Source: Sisyra terminalis
Lineage: Eukaryota > Arthropoda > Insecta > Neuroptera > Sisyridae
Direction of reading: 5' to 3'
Length of the DNA stretch: 64,000 nt
Assembly (NCBI GenBank): GCA_958496175.1
Contig: OY292275.1
Span: 17,484,001 to 17,548,000 of the forward strand
The position numbers were made by a program, and so were the translations under genes. The number at the start of each line of letters is the position of its first letter. Position 1 is the first letter of the stretch. Shown piece after piece: positions 61,201-64,000 of this stretch. The notes under the pieces were generated by a model that ran no database searches, was not told where the DNA came from, and worked only from the letters and a program-made list of their open reading frames with translations.

Positions 61201-64000
61201 GGAAAGTTTCAAATAAAAAATATCATATAGTCTAATCACCACATTTTTCTAATTCTATTAGAAAGAACTACTAATCAATCACTGAAACAACAGAGCATTA
61301 ATTTCATCAGTGACCGTATAATTTAATGACTTTTGAAGAATTTATCACCATAAATTACCGTTATATTTAAAAGTCAATTGATTATAATTTCAGTTGAATA
61401 TTTCTTTTTTGACTAAAGGTAGACATACTATTTACCCAATTTAAAAATATTCCATTGCAATACCCGTTTTAGTGAATTTGCTTCAATTCCTGTAACCAAT
61501 GTTTTGACCTTAGCTCTATGGGAATATTTTTTTTCTTTCCAACATCAATACCTCAATGTACAATTTAAAAGGTAAATTGATAGTTTGTATAAAAACCGAT
61601 TAATCATTTTCGCTCAATCTTTTTGAGATTCTCTAATGAAGCATAAAGAAAAAAAATTATAAGAATCCATGTAAATCTTCAATTCAAAAACAAAGGGTTT
61701 CCGAAATCAAAATATGCTTGCTTAACTCCAACCTATTGTAAGTACAGTACCGAAGAAAATATTAAGCAAATTAAACAAAAAATTGTGGTAATTTTTTATT
61801 CAAAATGATAAAAAATCCGCAATCGAAATCTAAATCAATTTTTGACACTTGAAATTTTGCAATTTGCTTTTAGTATTGTCTAAAAGAATAAAATTGTTTA
61901 TCACATCTTTTTCCCAAAGTTATCGTATGTAAGCTGTTGGTTTTAATTAAAAAAAAATGTTATCATTGTTTTTATTAGTCATTTGTTGTTGCCATAACGA
62001 TTTCAAAAATTGATTTTCAAATTTTTATCTCACCTTTACTTCTTTTATTTTATATTTTTTTCAATTTTTACCTTCCATTATAATTAAAATGTGATTTCAA
62101 AATATTTCATAAATCGATGAATGAATAATTAAAAAAGCCTAGCATAAATAGTCGAATATTTCACAAACATATTATGGCTTTACAGATTTATAATAATGAT
62201 CGAGTTGGCCATGGACCTGTAATTATTCCATTTTCATTTGTTTCAAAAAACAGCACACTAGAAAGCTTGAATTTCAAACTCCAGATTTATACGATTTTTT
62301 TCTTCCTTTAACATTGACGTATATTTACTCAAAATCTTAACTGTTTTTTTTTATATTTTACGACCGTCATAAACCTAAAAAGCGGACTTTAATATAATAA
62401 TCATTTAGCATCAAACATTGAATTTTCGCTGGACCAATAAAAAAAAAAATCAAATACAAATTGACGAAGTCAATGGTCGAAATTAATTTGCACGTTTAAA
62501 ATTCTTGGTTCTCGATGGTCAAAAAAAGCCAGAAATTCCTTCAACGCAATTAAACACTTAATAATTATATAAGCGTAATATATCTGCTCTGTGATTATAT
62601 AGAAACGCAAATTTTACCTGGCAATTAAGTTAGTTTCTTTTTATTTCTCTATAAATTTTGCTAACTCGATATTTCTGGCTTTATTCGCCGGGAAAAATCG
62701 ACCAAATTTCTTCTAAAATTTCTTTCCGCCTCTCATCAAAATTAGCATTTCAATTGAGGAAATCAAATTTAACGACGAATTTTGGCTTGAAGACTTTCTT
62801 TTCAGCTGGTGTTTAGGGGGAGTTAGGCTTTTATGGCAGAAAAGTGTCTCGTTTTCTTATTTTAAGCCAATGCAAATTTTAGAATTTGTAATTCCTTTTT
62901 ATTTATCATTCTTTGACATGTTAATTTGTAATTTATTTGTCGTAGAATGTATGTGCAAAAATTTGAATTTATCATTTATTTTTTTCATTTGATTTTGAAT
63001 CGCATCAATGACTCGAAGCTAATCAAACGGAAACTAAAATACATACGTAACATAAATATTCATTAGAGACTTAACTAAAGTCAAACTTCAACAAAATGAA
63101 ACTTTCTTGTTCTATTTTTCTTGAAGAAAAAAAAAAACGCTTGCAAAAAAACCTTCAATAACGTTTGCAGTTGAAGCGAAGAAGAGACGAAAGAATTTTA
63201 AATACAAAAAATTGATGAACCAATATTTGAAATATTTGAAAAATTCGAACAAAAAACGTATACTAGATCTTAAGAAGTTTTTGCATTTGCGGAAAATCCT
63301 TGAAAATTTCTTGGATTTCACAAAAGTAAGCAATAGAAATTCCGCGTTTTCATTGAAAAAAGAAACAAAGCGACAGAACCAATTTAAAGAATTTTATAAG
63401 TATTAAAAGATTCATTCATTGAATTTGCAAGCCATCCCAACCTACCTTTAGTTTCCATTTAATAAAATTAAACAAACAAAATAAATTATTTTACAAATAT
63501 TTGATTGATATCTGCAGAATAGTCTCAAGTCCAAGAATTTTTTTATGTGCTTGATTTCAAGAAGAAAAATAAATTATTTTAAAATCGTTTGACACGTGTT
63601 CATTTTTAACAAGTCTGCAAAATCTGAAACAGGTTCAACTAGTTTGCTTTTTAAGTATTCTACTCTTTTTTTTTAGTTGTGGAAAAAATTATGCATGCAT
63701 AAGTGTTTGATCCCCAACACAATTTTTTTCGCATTGCTCTTAATTTCAGCAAATTTATATTTATAACTCAAAAAAAATGAAAAACTACTGAAATTAGACA
63801 AGTTTTTTTTTCTTGATATAGGATATTTTAATTTCCAATTCAAATTTCAGTGTAAAAGATTGATTTCAAATCAAAATTCATTAGAATAATGTATGTAAAT
63901 CTTAAAAAGTTTGATTTTGATTTAACATGTGATGAAGTACAATTGTTTTACAAAGATTAGAGTAGATTGTTATTCTTCAAATCTGAAAGTTAATTAAATA
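61201..64000. other. AT-rich tract to the window end, no gene found
   Basis: Only short frames in A-rich DNA, including overlapping frames at 63,112-63,406 on both strands made of Lys/Phe codons. The bestrophin first exon (MTVTYT-like, ending before a GT with codon phase 2) was looked for and not seen. Confidence 0.45.

Noticed and set aside
62340..62375. Candidate bestrophin start (ATGACGGTCGTAAAATA on the minus strand)
   Set aside because: The frame diverges at once from MTVTYT and reaches a stop within about a dozen codons without a usable donor.
63112..63406. Frames on both strands near the right edge
   Set aside because: Lys/Phe-rich low-complexity translations of A-rich DNA with no domain.

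Overview
This window is AT-rich animal nuclear DNA, almost certainly from an arthropod and most likely an insect. The evidence is spliced genes with GT-AG introns from 52 nt to several kb, insect-style SINE, hAT, pogo and non-LTR debris, and long stretches that appear to be about three quarters A+T by eye. I cannot fix the order or species. There is no operon, CRISPR array, prophage or other prokaryotic feature.

Four conserved genes can be modelled exon by exon, all on the minus strand. (1) 2234-6523 is the 5' part of MOSPD2, an ER tether protein with a CRAL-TRIO domain. Three exons are present; the rest lies off the left edge or was not found. (2) 16861-18105 is SINHCAF/FAM60A, a SIN3-HDAC corepressor subunit, complete in three exons and 306 aa. 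(3) 20543-21325 is the small GTPase Rab21, complete in three exons and 222 aa. (4) 25030-35605 is a bestrophin anion channel. Nine coding exons join in frame into 761 codons ending at a stop. Only the first coding exon, about 24 residues, is missing, and it probably lies far to the right or beyond the window.

The rest is introns and intergenic DNA filled with small mobile elements. There are five copies of one tRNA-Ser-like SINE, all in the same orientation. There is a 389-bp hAT-like foldback MITE with a near-perfect 8-bp target duplication, two copies of a ~200-bp hAT MITE (CAGTGGTTCTTAAC ends), and a 439-bp pogo/Tigger-like MITE with TA target duplication. Two reciprocally truncated copies of a TAGGGATG-ended hAT-like element are present, along with a 255-bp inverted-repeat element, a ~230-bp unclassified repeat in two copies, and decayed non-LTR retrotransposon pieces (RT fragment, RNase H fragment, a tailed 3' end). 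From 35.6 kb to 64 kb I find no convincing host exon. This may be the large first intron of the bestrophin gene or intergenic DNA.

The four genes do not form a pathway (ER contact sites, chromatin repression, endosomal traffic, chloride channel); their co-orientation may be chance or local synteny. I found no previously undescribed biological system. The most useful results are the exact splice models, several of which cannot be read from single open frames, and the repeat families.
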